Source: Silurus meridionalis
Taxonomy: Eukaryota; Chordata; Actinopteri; Siluriformes; Siluridae
DNA length: 64,000 bases
Direction: 5' to 3'
NCBI RefSeq assembly: GCF_014805685.1
Contig: NC_060886.1
Coordinates: 15,192,608 to 15,256,607, forward strand
The position numbers and the translations under genes are program-made. The notes beneath the pieces were generated by a model. That model saw only the letters and a program-made list of their open reading frames with translations, did no database searches and was not told the origin of the DNA. Below, piece by piece: positions 25,616 through 37,440 of the stretch. How positions within the stretch are numbered: position 1 is the stretch's first letter; the number at the start of each line of letters is the position of its first letter.

Positions 25616-26423
25616 TATAAATAAACATATTGTGTATTAATAACACCCAGAGCATACACCCTCTGGATATTGGATTTCTTGTGATTGTTTATAGATACAT
25701 CATGTGGTCCACAGCGCTAGGGGAAAAGAGTTATGTCAGTAAAAGACGTATAGACAGTGATGGAACAGTGGAATGATGAATAGTAGTCTCAATCGTAACA
25801 GAGAAATGGAGGATATGCATGAATAATTGATGCCAGACCTTCTAATATCCCTAGGAAGAAATGTTCATTAAATATGATGTGTTGAGGGTCACAAGAAGAT
25901 GCCTTTATTTGGGCTGTATTAAAAATCCATACAGTTCACGCCAAGCGGGAGCACTTCTATCACAGATTTCCTACTGTAGATCTGGTGTCTAAAACTTAAT
26001 CCATAATTGAGCAAGAATTTTAAAGGAGCCACTGCCACTGATACATTTTTGTTGCACTCATTCTTAACACTGAATCTGAATATAACAGTCCTTTTTATGT
26101 CAGTACAAATATTTAAATAGACAAATAAATAATAATCAGCAGTATAAACATTTTAAACATTTTGCCTCATTTATCAATGTTCTAGTGAAGCTGTGTATAA
26201 ATGTTTTTGTAAGCCAAGCTAAATACATCCCCCAAAATATTTTTTTTTTAGGAAAGTTGATGAATGTGGATCGCCCATAAATGACCAGGCAGGTGCAAGG
26301 CAGAGCTGATTTTCATTTAATGATGCCCACAATACTCCCAAAAAAGGCAAAGCTCACAAAATAAAATGACACATATATGGCAAAAAGGCTTTTAATCAGA
26401 GGAAGAAGCAATGGTTATTTTGA
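25613..26423. other. No gene seen
   Basis: AT-rich sequence without recognisable repeats or exons. Confidence 0.5.
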
Positions 26424-26431
26424 TTCATGTG

Positions 26432-27033
26432 CGAAGATGGCAAAAGTGCACACATCCTTCACTCAAGTAGAAGTAAAGATACTCATGTTTTAAAAAAGAC
26501 TCTGGTAAAAGGTATTGACTGCACTTTTTCACTCATGTTAAAGTAAAGAAGTTTGGGCTCTGACATGTACTTAAGCAAAAAGTAGCCAATACTACTACCT
26601 GTTTTAGTGTCACACTGGTCACTGGACCTCGTGTCATATGTATATATTAATACAAAATGATTTTGTCTATCTAAAGAATGCATTCAAGCTGAACATCTAC
26701 CAGAACACAAGCATGATGATGATCATGTGATCAGGAATCGCTGACTCCCTCTGTCTTATCTACGTTAGCCCCAAACTTCTTGGCAAGACTACATCTGTGC
26801 TGTGTGATAGCCAGGAAATTATACACCAATGGTTGGTTGAAAAAGCCACACAATGACAAGAAATATGTTGATGCACTGGTTTGGAAATGTAAGAAGTAGA
26901 AAGTATAGATATTTGTGTAAAAACATTTGTGTAAAAGTTTTCAGAAAACTAAATAGTGAAGTAAAGTACTAATACCAGAAAAATCAATGTAAGTAACAAC
27001 AAAGTATTTGTACCTCGTTACTTCCCATCTCTG
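26432..27033. mobile_element. Non-autonomous hAT-like element with 8-bp target duplication
   Basis: The 602-bp element is flanked by the perfect 8-bp repeat ttcatgtg (26424-26431 and 27034-27041). Terminal inverted repeats are imperfect: left cgaagatggcaa, right (reverse complement) cagagatgggaa, 9 of 12 matching. The interior (cactcaagtagaagtaaaga, gggctctgacatgtacttaa, cgttacttcccatctctg at the right end) resembles an abundant fish repeat. No open frame for a transposase is present. Confidence 0.8.
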
Positions 27034-27041
27034 TTCATGTG

Positions 27042-29214
27042 TATAACAATAATAAAATATTGTTTAACAGCAAAACAACCCTTTAAAAGATGAGAATTAG
27101 GTGAGGTGAAAAAAATACGTTTTACATGAACTAAAGTAAAGAAATATCTACTAATGTCTACTGTACCAAAGCATGTCACACAGGAAGCTGTTATTTTATT
27201 CAAAGCAAACTCTCGGCTGACTCTTGCTGACCGTATGTCAGAATGTGCCCTCTCCAACCCCATGCTGGAAAAGCAGGCGGAGCATGTGGGTGTCACAAAA
27301 ATCCAGATGATGGAACTCTAGGGAGTGTATGGCACACTGCATCCTGAGGCATACTAAATCTGTCACTTATCAGTCCTGTAGTACTGGCTGGAATAAAGCA
27401 GCAATTAAAGATGTTGTGAAAAATGGACACAACTTATACACTGTACATATTATAATAAATTTAATTAAGAGTAAATATACAAAAAAAAAAACAAATAATA
27501 TATATACATAATTATGGCACAACTTGTGCATTTATTATCAGACACGAAAGTGTACATCAAAGCACTGTTTTTCAACTAACTATTTTTTTACTTTCTATTT
27601 GATTTAACAATTTGTATTCGCAATCCTCTCTAGTCTCTGTTGGTGTGTGCAGTCCCTCTGCACCAGTGTTCGATTTTATGTGTTAATAGATTCTGCGTTT
27701 TTATAAACAACCTCCTCTAGCACACAGTAAATAATTTATTGTGCTGAAGAGGAACATGGGTTGCCACTAGGAAAGTGCTTGTTGTCGTTATTAATTACAT
27801 ATTGGTGAGAATGGTTGGTTTTACTGCCTGCAATTATTAGCTTGAGATGTTGTCGAGTGTAATTGTGTCATAACCATGGAGCCCTATAAAAATAAGTGTC
27901 TTATGTGGTTTATGCTCTCATGGACTGGCCTTGTATTAATGTTCTGTCACAGCTGGCTTATTTGCATACATTATCTAAATGTTGCCAAAAAGGTTGGAGA
28001 ATGTTTCTATAAAACAATTAATAATTAGGTTCGCTGGTGTCTATCCAAACAGCCTATCCTCCTTTAGAATATTCAGTAGTTGGTTCATTATTAATACAAA
28101 TTGACTGAGATAAATGTCAAATTTTTTATATAGCGTATACAATTTTTTAGAGAGAAAACTCCAGCTGTAGCTAGATTTACAGCAGCTGACTTTTGCAGCT
28201 TTCCCTTCTTTTAACCACAATTGCACACCTGTTCTACAGCAGAAAGAAAGCATGCTGGGATTTCCCAAGGGAGATATATAAATAGCTTTTCTCCCAGCAA
28301 GTAGTAGGTTACCTGATGGTGAGATAAGCTGAAGAAGCTCTCCATGTCTCGCTCTTGTTTTACTTCTTGGCATGTACTCCTGTGCATGGCAGGGATTCTT
28401 ACCACACTTGTGTCAAATTGATATCTCTCAAATACTACCCTAGCAAGTACAGAAAAATACATCCAAACTTTAATTGATGACTTGAGCTTACTTAAAGACT
28501 AAACAAGCTATTTTGAGAAATCCCACCAGGCAAAGACGCTCAAAAACTGTGTTTATTTTTATTAATCTATTTATATTACTTTAGGGCAAATACTTATCTT
28601 TCATGTTTTCACTCAACATAGAAATTGGCCATTTTAAAATAGGTCTCTCTACATCGCATAGCAGCACAACCATTTTGTGAGAGTGAAGCCAAGAGCACAT
28701 TCCCTTTTACATGTATGAAACCTGCCATGCCATATTTTTAAATTGCTATCCACTCACTGGAGCTGAGCTCTTCAACGATGCAGAAGAGAATGCTCAGCTA
28801 AGCACTTGAATCTCCCTGTGAGCACCATCACCCTATATACTAGCAAACCATAGCCACATAACAACTAGGCATTGAACCTGGATTTCTATTAAAAGGTGCA
28901 CTTATGCATTGATAGGACACAAATTTATTATGAATGCATTTCTTTCTTAAAGTGTGTTAAAGGGTGTTATGCTTTTCTTGGACACTGCTGTGAAAACTAG
29001 GATCATTCTCTTTTGTCTGTCTGCCTATGTGTCTGCTTGAAGGTGCATTTCTTCTGGGCTGGTATAGACCCATGTATGATAAATAACAGTGAAGGTACCA
29101 TTGGGAGATTGGTCATGGTTTTACTGCTAATCTCTGTATAAAGGAGGGAGGCAATGGCACCTAATAAATCAGAGATATTGGTCACAGTTTCACACAGTGG
29201 CTTCATGTGTGATC

Positions 29215-29220
<6 letters not shown>
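27042..29220. other. No gene seen; candidate conserved stretch
   Basis: AT-rich. The part 27715-27985 is repeat-free with several TAATTA-type homeodomain motifs. Open frames have no recognisable domain. Confidence 0.5.
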
Positions 29221-29280
<60 letters not shown>

Positions 29281-29322
29281 GTCTCTCTCTCTCTTTCTCT
29301 CTGTCTCTCTCTCACACTCTCT
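29220..29322. repeat. (TC)n microsatellite, imperfect
   Basis: About 100 bp of CT units with a few TTTC and GTCT interruptions. Confidence 0.96.
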
Positions 29323-30819
29323 CTGAGTTTTGATACTCATTTTTTCCAGTCCTGTGATGTTTAGACACCAGAGAGGGACTCAGATCTCCGATCTTCTGAA
29401 TATATTTTAAATAAAAAAATCTAAAAGAAAAATTGGAATTAAATATAGCAAATAATAGGTTGTGCAAATGTACACACAATTTTAGAACACATTTTAGGAC
29501 ATTTAGGATACATTTCAGGACATTACAGTATGTAAATCTTCTGTTGTGCTTATTCAATTAAAAGAGATTTTATATAGACTCATTGGCTTATATACAGTAT
29601 ATACACTTTTTATGACATAACATTAGTTTGAAAGCTTTCTTTTTTTTTGGCAAAGAGGAAAATAGATGGACTTGCCCTTATGTATAATGCTCTATCATGC
29701 ATCATTGTTACAAAGATACATACGCTTCGTTTTGTCTCTCTCATCTCTCTTTATTAACCTGATAAATTGACCATTTGTCCGGTATGCTTACCCAACAGCA
29801 TGCATAACTTACAAACTGTGCACCCATTCGCATTGTACTACAACCTCTTAAAAGACACCCTGAGAGTTTGTTCTTTGTGATCGATCTCTTATACTTTCAT
29901 TTACTACCATGACATGTATATTATATAACAAATATAAAAAGCAGAAACTAGAGCACACTAGATCATCAGGAGCACAAGTGACAGTAATGTAGCCGTGTCA
30001 CTGAGCTAGATGGTGTGTCTGCATGAGAGCTCTGTTTGATGAAGTACACAATTACTGGCTGTAGCTCATCAGCTGTTATGCACAATTTGTCAGCCCCCCT
30101 TTATTCTGTCTATTACTGAAAACAGATCACCACAGGACATTAACTGACCAGATAATATTTGGATGGTGGACCATTCTCGACATAGCAGTGACTCAGATAT
30201 GATGCGGTGGTGTGAGTGGTGACAAGGTTTTTTTGTTTTGTTTTGTTTTGTTTTGTTTTGCCAGAACTGAGCTACATGACACCTATGTCATTAATGACAA
30301 CTGACATGAACTCACATGAATATTTGTAAAGGCTTAGTGCATCTGATATTAGATGTTGTCAAGTCTATGGATGTTAGGATAACAACACAAGTGACAGAGT
30401 TTTACAGTTTACTTTCAGGCCTGGTGTCCATTAGTCCACCATGACAGCTAACTTTGAAGCTTAGAGCACTTCTGACACATCAATTACATATTGATGATGA
30501 TGTGACATAGGAGCTTGCCAAGTGCTGTTCACTGGAAAACTGAACAAATGTGAGTTTTTCCAAATATTGCCCTTGACACTTCTCTGTAATACTGATATAA
30601 AAACCTGTTTTGTTATATAGGTTATGTATATATTCAGTGACCCTAAAGTAAAGAAGTTTCATAAGATTATTTTGACAATGTCATGAGGCTGTCTTGACTT
30701 TCTCTCTTAATTTGAGTCAGTTGTCACATTGTCATGCTGTAAGAACATTTTTATTATACATCCTTTTGTTAGCAAAAAAAAACCAACAACTGTCGGATCA
30801 TCAGAGACATTTCCTTTCT
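29323..30819. other. No gene seen
   Basis: AT-rich. It contains a (TTTTG)n run at 30231-30260 (five to six units). Nothing else was recognised. Confidence 0.55.
30231..30260. repeat. (TTTTG)n microsatellite
   Basis: Five to six tandem TTTTG units. Confidence 0.95.
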
Positions 30820-31155
30820 CTCTGCATTTCCAGAGGATGGCCTCTCTTCCACCAACTCACAAAGCTGACAGCATCCTTGACATTATCTTCACCAAACCTC
30901 ATACCAACTTCATTTTCTCTTTCTCAAGACTCAACCTCCACCTCCATGTGTTCTGTTATATTCAGAATAAACCCTGACCCAGGCGTCATTATCTTATTCC
31001 TGTTCCTTCTGCACATCCCTCTCCACAGCTCTGGACTTGCTTTGCCCTCTCACCTCAAGCCAGCTTAACCAACTCATTCACTTGCTTTTGCACTATTTTC
31101 TTTTACAACTTTGCAGATCTGAGAGATTGCAGTGTTTATTTTCTTTGACTATTGT
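30820..31155 (+). pseudogene. L2-like LINE endonuclease fragment
   Basis: The frame ASLPPTHKADSILDIIFTKP matches the end of the endonuclease domain of L2/CR1-type LINEs (PPTHKAGNVLDLIFTR type). A shifted frame LDLLCPLTSSQL resembles the next conserved stretch. The reading frame is broken by stops. The downstream side is interrupted by the hAT-like element at 31164. Confidence 0.65.
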
Positions 31156-31163
31156 GTTTCTAT

Positions 31164-32278
31164 TAAGGGTGGGTGATACTGCAAAATTTGGTATTGATCT
31201 GCTACCAAGTAAGTACAGGGCCAGTATCGCCGATATTGATACCGATACCGATACCGATACTTTTATTTTTAAAAGCATGCACATGAACCTTCATGTACTT
31301 TACTGTGGGGGAGAGCAGTTTTAGTAATTAAGCAAATAAGCCAAGCCTGAAGCCTGTCTTGCTCATGTTGCCAAAATATAGAAATCCTAGTGTCCCTTTC
31401 ACAGTAAAACAAAAGAGATGTAAAGGAGAATATTCATCTATATTCATTTTTTAGGTTTAATATATATATTTTAATTCCAGTAAAATTAATCATATAAATA
31501 GGTTTCAATGTGCTGAATATAGTCTATATAAACAAATATAGATATTTAATATTAAATATAATTATTTTATATTATACATGATATAACATTAGATATTATA
31601 TAATATATAGTATGCATATATATTAAATATGCTGCTTAAAGTAACAACTTTAATGACCAATTACACTTTTTTTATAAATTTTAATGAACTAATGCAGAAG
31701 CTCCTATATAACTATTCTATTAATTTCACCACTATATGTACCTGAATATTCATTGCCTCTCTAAAAGGACTTGGCCAGTGACCTCTGTCTCAGAGCTGGC
31801 AGTGCTTGCGGTCTGTCTAAAGTATTTGCTGCCTCCTCTCTCCTTTTTTTTTTTTTTGGGGGAGTTTTGCTTTCTGTTTTTCTTGTTGTTTTATGTGTTT
31901 GTGTAAGTTGGTGGTATTGCCACAGTAGCGAATAGACTTTCTATGAACATCGCAGTTATCAATTTTTCATTTACTGCAGTAAAATAACTTTACAGAGCGC
32001 TCCTGTTTTTTTCTGCCATCTCTCATTCAGGGTAGCCAAACGTGCATGCTCTTGGTTCTGCTCAATCACGTAATTACAGGACAACTAAACGTAGCAGATC
32101 AGGGTAGAAGCAACGTGCACGTACGAGTCAAGATATGAAAGGATCAGCTTCTTCAGAGACATGTCTACTCTTTGATGAACAGGAGCAATGTACTTAAGCA
32201 TAGATTGGAGAATATTAAACCAAAGTATTGATCGATCCGTTATAAATAGCTATATTGGGATTAATACGCCCACCCCTA
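31164..32278. mobile_element. Non-autonomous hAT-like element, 1.1 kb
   Basis: The left end reads taagggtgggtgatac and the right end, as reverse complement, reads taggggtgggcgtatt. The flanks are gtttctat (31156-31163) and gtttcttt (32279-32286), an 8-bp target duplication with one mismatch, which is the length made by hAT transposases. The element carries a hexanucleotide (GATACC)n array (31238-31260) near its left end. No transposase frame is present. Confidence 0.75.
31238..31260. repeat. (GATACC)n array
   Basis: Nearly four hexanucleotide units within the hAT-like element. The sequence next to it (cagtatcgccgatattgat) looks like degenerate further units. Confidence 0.9.
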
Positions 32279-32286
32279 GTTTCTTT

Positions 32287-32644
32287 CATCAAGATGGCAT
32301 TCTTTCGCTCACTTCCTATGAATATGAACACTTGTATCTTTGACTCATGTAAATTGTTCTTCTATCTTTATGCATTATGCATTATCCCCTCTGATCTCCC
32401 TACAGGTTCTTTTACTGTTGATAAACTCGCTGAAATTTTGGACAGCTTTCACTTATCCAACTGTGACAGAACAACCCATACTCGCAATGCAGGCCCAACC
32501 ATTCACAAATATATGAAATATAATATCCCTAACTGAGGATGATGTGGTGATGCTTATGACCACTAATGAAGATCGAATTGTTTCAGTAAACACCACAAAT
32601 CTATCATGTGAATCCTATGATTAATATACTTTACACAGAAGAAA
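32287..32644. other. No gene seen
   Basis: A stretch between two mobile elements; a 93-codon open frame running in from the hAT-like element shows no recognisable domain. Confidence 0.5.
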
Positions 32645-33067
32645 GTCTTTCTGACATCTGACATTTCCAGCCATATGTGATTCTACACCAAGCTGTTGTC
32701 ACAAAGTTGGAGGTACACAATAAAATAGGATGTCTTTGGATAAAGTAGCATGAAATTTTTCCAATACTTGAATTAAGAGACCTAAAACCTGATCTTGAGT
32801 GGCCTGCTATAGAGCTCTGACCTCAACCTTATTAAACACCTTTGGGATGAATTTGAAACCCCTGGCCTCATCACCCTACTTCACTATTTGACTTTACAAA
32901 CGTCTTTGTGGCTGAAAGAGCACAAATCTCCCCAACCACACTATATAATCAAATGGAACATCTTCCCAGAAGAGTGGAGGTTATTATAACAGCTAATTCT
33001 GATTTAATGTGGCCTAGGATGTTCAAAAAGCACATACAATCTTATCTCCACAAACTTATATAGTGTA
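32645..33067 (+). mobile_element. Tc1-like non-autonomous element
   Basis: It has the blocks ttccagccatatgtgattct, tggcctgctatagagctctg, aaacacctttgggatgaatt, ggaacatcttcccagaagag and catacaatcttatctccaca in the same order as the 7577-8085 copy. The part between about 32795 and 32805 lacks the central coding remnant. Its left terminal motif is degraded. Confidence 0.7.
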
Positions 33068-33148
33068 TCTCTATTAATTATGTTTTCCCAAGTCTGCTTG
33101 TGACAGCTCTCTGCTTATGAAATGCATGCATTATACAAACACAGCTCT

Positions 33149-33375
33149 TGGGTCCCCTGGTGGTCTAGTGGTTAAGATGCAGCGCTCCCACCGCTGCGAC
33201 CCGGGTTCGATTCCCAGTCAGGGAACCATCCCCAGCCACTCTCAGTGCCGGTCCCAAGCCCGGATAAATTGGGGAGGGTTGCGTTAGGAAGGGCATCCAG
33301 CGTAAAAACGTGCCAAATCAAACGTGCGGAGGATCCGCTGTGGCAACCCCTAACGGGAGAAGCCGAAAGAAAGTT
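33149..33375 (+). repeat. tRNA-Glu-headed SINE with target duplications
   Basis: The head (33153 to about 33225) matches a tRNA-Glu gene (ctggtggtctagtggttaag; B box gggttcgattcc), but its anticodon position reads CCC rather than CTC. The body gtgccggtcccaagcccgga ... gggttgcgttaggaagggca and the tail ccgctgtggcaacccctaac ... gagaagccgaaagaaag follow. The 18-bp direct repeat ttatacaaacacagctct occurs at 33131-33148 and 33376-33393, perfectly matched, so this insertion is relatively young. Confidence 0.95.
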
Positions 33376-33499
33376 TTATACAAACACAGCTCTCCTTATA
33401 GTCGCTGAGGCTTTATACAAACCCAGAGGGAATTTTATATCTACTTTTCTCATCTTCCTTGACCAGTTTTTGTAAATCCCCAGTTCCTTGTTTCCAGAT

Positions 33500-34020
33500 C
33501 TTGCCAACTTTTGCATCAGAAATTATGCTCTAACTTTGCTCTCATCATACCTATAGAATTGATCCTACCACCTACCACCTCAAACACAGCCTTACTACCA
33601 GAGACACCCAGGGAACAGTACTACCATGGTCTATGCTTGTTCTTTTTGTATATTTTGAAATCACTGACTTAGTGATCAGGTTTCTCTCTTCTTCTCTGTC
33701 GAATTTTCTTTCATCGTCTTTTAGATCATAACAGACAGCCTTTCTGACATCTAATCATGGAGGAAGACCTATCATCTGAAACTCAGCCTTGCCAAAATGA
33801 ACTGCTATACTAACCTGAGAAAAATTCTTCCATGCTGGAGCTGACCATCAGCATTGATGACCTCACAGCCCATCTAGCACATACAGCTGAAACAATATTT
33901 GTTTGAACTTAGAGGATGGACTGTAAGACCAATTTTGTAGAAGTATGAAAGTTTTTTCTGACTACAAAATATCTCAGGCTTACAATATAAGACCTATTTT
34001 TTTCCAGACATGACCACTGC
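33500..34020 (+). pseudogene. L2-like LINE reverse transcriptase fragment
   Basis: With frame changes it reads DSLSDI-SWRKTYHLKLSLAK and later blocks similar to the L2-type RT after the catalytic motif (LTDISSWMKTHHLKLNLAKTELL). Many stops and shifts are present. It may belong to the same original LINE as the fragment at 30820-31155, with three younger insertions between them. Confidence 0.5.
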
Positions 34021-34059
34021 TTGCTGGTTTCTCATCACATGCAGTATCTCTTTTACGGA

Positions 34060-34290
34060 GCATTCAGTATACCTCACTGTGGCAGTGGTTCGCGAGTGGA
34101 GGGCGGAGTCAGGAGAAACGAGCAGTAAGACTACACCTGTAGCTGATAAGACTAATCAGTTCGCTCTTTCAGTTCAGTGACGCCAATAAAAAGGAGAAAG
34201 ACACCAGCTTCAAGGGAGATAGACACACCAAGCAGAGGAGAGGTAAAGGGTCTCTAAATGTTGACTGAGCAATTATTGTTTCCTAGGTGG
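34060..34290. repeat. Unidentified GC-richer block, possible repeat
   Basis: The stretch tggcagtggttcgcgagtgg ... gcggagtcaggagaaacgag ... gccaataaaaaggagaaaga is compositionally unlike its AT-rich flanks and looks like part of an interspersed repeat or promoter-like leader. I could not assign a family. Confidence 0.3.
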
Positions 34291-34799
34291 AATAGATGGG
34301 TACATGTCATCACACTTCAAAACTTCAGGTCTTCAATTTCAGTGTATTAGGCATGTTTCTATCTAAACAGAAAATCTTACTGGTTCAAATTATAATCAAA
34401 AGTTTTACAAAAGTTTAGAATATAGTACCTAGGGTAATAGGTTATCACCTATTTTATAGATTTTTTGTTTATGCACTTGGGTTGAATTAGCTTTTTTGTA
34501 ACCACCTACATCTTTCTAGCTCTTGCATAAAAGGACTGAGTACTTGCTAGTGTTCTATGTGCATTGTAATGCTTAGGTACTTTGTGCCTCTTAAGATGAG
34601 CATGTTAAATGACTAAATGCCAATACAAATCCATATGCCAGTAAGTGTTTACTATATAAAGATGTCATGTACTCTCTAAGCATTGCCTTTAAATAAAGTG
34701 TTGGATTTTACACACCTGACTTGAAAACAGCTCATAAACTCGGAGATTTAGAAACTGTTAAGGGTCAGAAACTAACAACAAACATACCTCTATAAGTTA

Positions 34800-35165
34800 T
34801 TACCAACAGGGTATCATGTAAGATGTAAGATCATCAGACTGCTACATTGACTCAGGACAACAGTTCGCTTCTGATCATCATCACTGTACCCCGCAACATC
34901 ATATATCTGCTATAAATGGACATTCAGTGCAACCCAGATAAGGATGGGTTCCCTCTTGAGTCTGGTTCCTCTCAAGGTTTCTTCCTTATGCCATCTCGGG
35001 GAGTTTTTCCTTGCCGCAGTCACCACCGGCTTGCTCATCAGGGACAAACTTACACTTATAAAGAACATATTTACTTTTAATCACCACATTATCTGTTTAA
35101 AGCTGCTTTGAGACAATGTTAATTGTTGAAAGTGCTATACAAATAAAAATTAATTGAATTAAATT
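34800..35165 (+). repeat. Abundant teleost interspersed repeat
   Basis: It contains gggttccctcttgagtctgg, ttcctctcaaggtttcttcc, ggagtttttccttgccgcag and a final aagctgctttgagacaatgt ... gctatacaaataaaaatta tail. I recall this as a common fish repeat 3' end. Reverse partial copies occur at 1948-2020 and 47085-47150. The left boundary is approximate. Confidence 0.6.
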
Positions 35166-35716
35166 TAAGACCCACAGTGTTAAAATCTCACCACGATGTG
35201 TCTACTACATTTGTTCCGGCACCAAACATACTAAGATACCATTGTTAGGATCCATTCCACAAGCAATAGCATTGGTCTTATAGTGGTAATTTCCTATTAC
35301 TTAAAATGGTTATTAGGGACTAAAGAACTATGCAGCAAATGATCTACCGTCTCTAATTACACACCTACAGTATGTAGGTGTAACTTATACCTGCAGCACT
35401 GGTTCAACACACAACAGGACAATATGCAGATAATTAATTTAAACATATCTACAAGATGGTCATGCATTGCTTATATATTATGTTATGTATAAACATACAT
35501 TGTTCTCTATGTAATGTGCAGTAGTGAAAGGCAGAATGCAAGTTCAAATATAAGGGAAAGACAAAAAATCTTTACCAATGTCTGTAGCATAGGTCAGGCT
35601 GCATCAAACAAGGATAATCCATAATACGAAAAGACAAGCCAGGTCAAATCCAGGAATCTAAGAAGAAGGTCTTTGCATTGGCCAGACAGAAAACCACAAT
35701 AAGATAAAAGAGGTAT
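35166..35716. other. No gene seen
   Basis: AT-rich spacer between two repeats; nothing recognised. Confidence 0.55.
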
Positions 35717-36039
35717 AAGTAGAGAACTATAAAGATGGCTTTAACCCAGCCTTATTGTTGCACAAGCCAGTGCACTACTAGTGCTGGTCCCCACCCCAGA
35801 TAAATGGGAAGAGTTGCGCATCCAGCGTAAAATATGTGCCAAATCAAATATTTCATACCAGATCGGTCAAGACCCATTTTACCAACGACCACCACAGGTA
35901 TCATTAGCCAACAGGGTACCGGTGGAAATTAGGCTACTGTTGGCGGAGGAGGAGGAGTAGGAGAGGAAAAAGACGTCAGAGACAGCAGGAAAAGGAGAAG
36001 TGTAGAAGAGTGGCGGTTCGGGTTGTGCACTTTAAATGT

Positions 36040-36700
36040 TGGCACTATGACTGGTAAAGAGAGAGATGTAGCTGATATGATGGAGAGGAGAAAGGTAGAT
36101 AGGTTGTGTATTCAGGAGACCAAGTGGAAAGGGAATAAGGCCAGGAACATTGAAGGTAAGTTTGGGTAGTAGGGGTAATCCTGAAGGAAGAGTACAGTAA
36201 GAGTGTAGTGGAGGTGAAGAGAGTTTCTGATAGGGTGATGAATGTGAAGCTGGAATGCGAAGGGATGATGATAAATGTCATCAGTGCCTTCCATCCACAA
36301 GTGGGATGTGAGATGGAGGAAAAGAGAAAATTCTGGAGTAAGTTAGATTAAGTGGAGGAGAGTGTACATAAGAAAAAGAGATTGATGATTTGGGCAGACT
36401 TTAATGGGCATGTTGGTGAAGGGAACAGAGGTGATGGGGAGGTGATGGGTAGGTATGGCCTTAAGGAGAGGAAAGTAGAAGGGCAGGTGGTGGTAGATTT
36501 TGCTAAAAGGATGGAAAATGGAGTGGTAAACATTAATTTTTTAGAAGGATGATCATAGGGTGATGTATAAAAGTTGAGGAAGTTGGACACAGGTGGACAA
36601 TGTTCTATGTAGGAGATGCATCCTGAAGGAATTGGAGACTGTAAGGTGTTGGCAGGGGACAGTGAAGCTAGACAGCATCGTATGGTGGTCTGTATAATGG
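36040..36700 (+). pseudogene. RTE-like endonuclease fragment
   Basis: Frames across this region read LNVGTMTGKERDVADMMER, CIQETKWKGN, VVDFAKRMENGVVNI and IWADFNGHVGEGNRGDGEV, the order of the apurinic-type endonuclease of RTE-like LINEs. Several frameshifts and stops interrupt it. DFNGHVG is the segment carrying an active-site aspartate-asparagine pair. Confidence 0.7.
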
Positions 36701-36729
36701 CCTTGGAGGTAAAGAAGAAGAGGAGGAAA

Positions 36730-37440
36730 GTGAAGGAGAAAGACTGCAGTGTGAGATTATTTGTGATAAGAGTAGGGAGCAGGTTGAGAAGAGCCTGGAG
36801 AAGTGGAGGTACATGCTGGAGAGAAGGGGAATGAAAGTCAGTAGGAGTAAGACAGAGTACATGTGTGTGAATAAGAGGGAGTGGAGTGGTGCAGTTGCAT
36901 GGAAAAGAGGTGGAGAAGGTGGAGGAGTTTAGGTACCTGGGGTCAACAGTGCAATGTAATGGAGAGTGTGTTAGAGAAGTGAGAAAAAGCATGCAGGCAG
37001 GGTGGAGTGGGTGGAGAAGAGTAGCAGGAGTGATCTGTGATAGAAGAGTATCTGTAAGAGTGAAAGGGAAAGTTTATAGGACTGTGGTGAGACCTGCATT
37101 GTTGTATGGTTTAGAGACAGTGGCATTGAATAATAGACAGGAAGCAGGTTTCAGAGCTGAAGATGTGGATTTTCATTGGGAGTGACGAGAATGGACAGGA
37201 TTAAAAACAAGTTTATTAGAGAGACAGCGCATGTAGGTCATATTGGGGACAAAATGAGAGAGGCCCGATTGAGATGTTTTGGATATGTGCAGACGAGGCA
37301 TATTGGGGTATATGGGTAAGAGAATGCTGAGGATGGAGCCACCAGGAAGGAAGAAAAGGAGAAGGCCAAGGAGATAGTTTATGGATGTGGTGGGGGAAGA
37401 CAAGCAGGTTGTTGGTTTGAAAGAGTCAGGTGTAGAGTAG
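36730..37440 (+). pseudogene. RTE-like RT C-terminal fragment
   Basis: After the deletion junction the frames read EQVEKSLEKWRYMLERRGMK, VSRSKTEYMCVNKRE, VEEFRYLGSTVQCNGECVRE, VRVKGKVYRTVVRPALLYGL and HVGHIGDKMREARLRCFGY. These correspond to the thumb and C-terminal part of the polyprotein in this LINE family. The catalytic palm is missing. Confidence 0.72.

Noticed and set aside
33153..33225. tRNA-Glu gene
   Set aside because: It is the head of a SINE with target duplications, the anticodon is altered, and it continues into SINE body and tail. The same applies to the copy at 11206-11435.
36348..36992. 214-codon open frame on the minus strand
   Set aside because: It is the antisense of the RTE-like LINE, whose endonuclease and RT fragments read on the plus strand.
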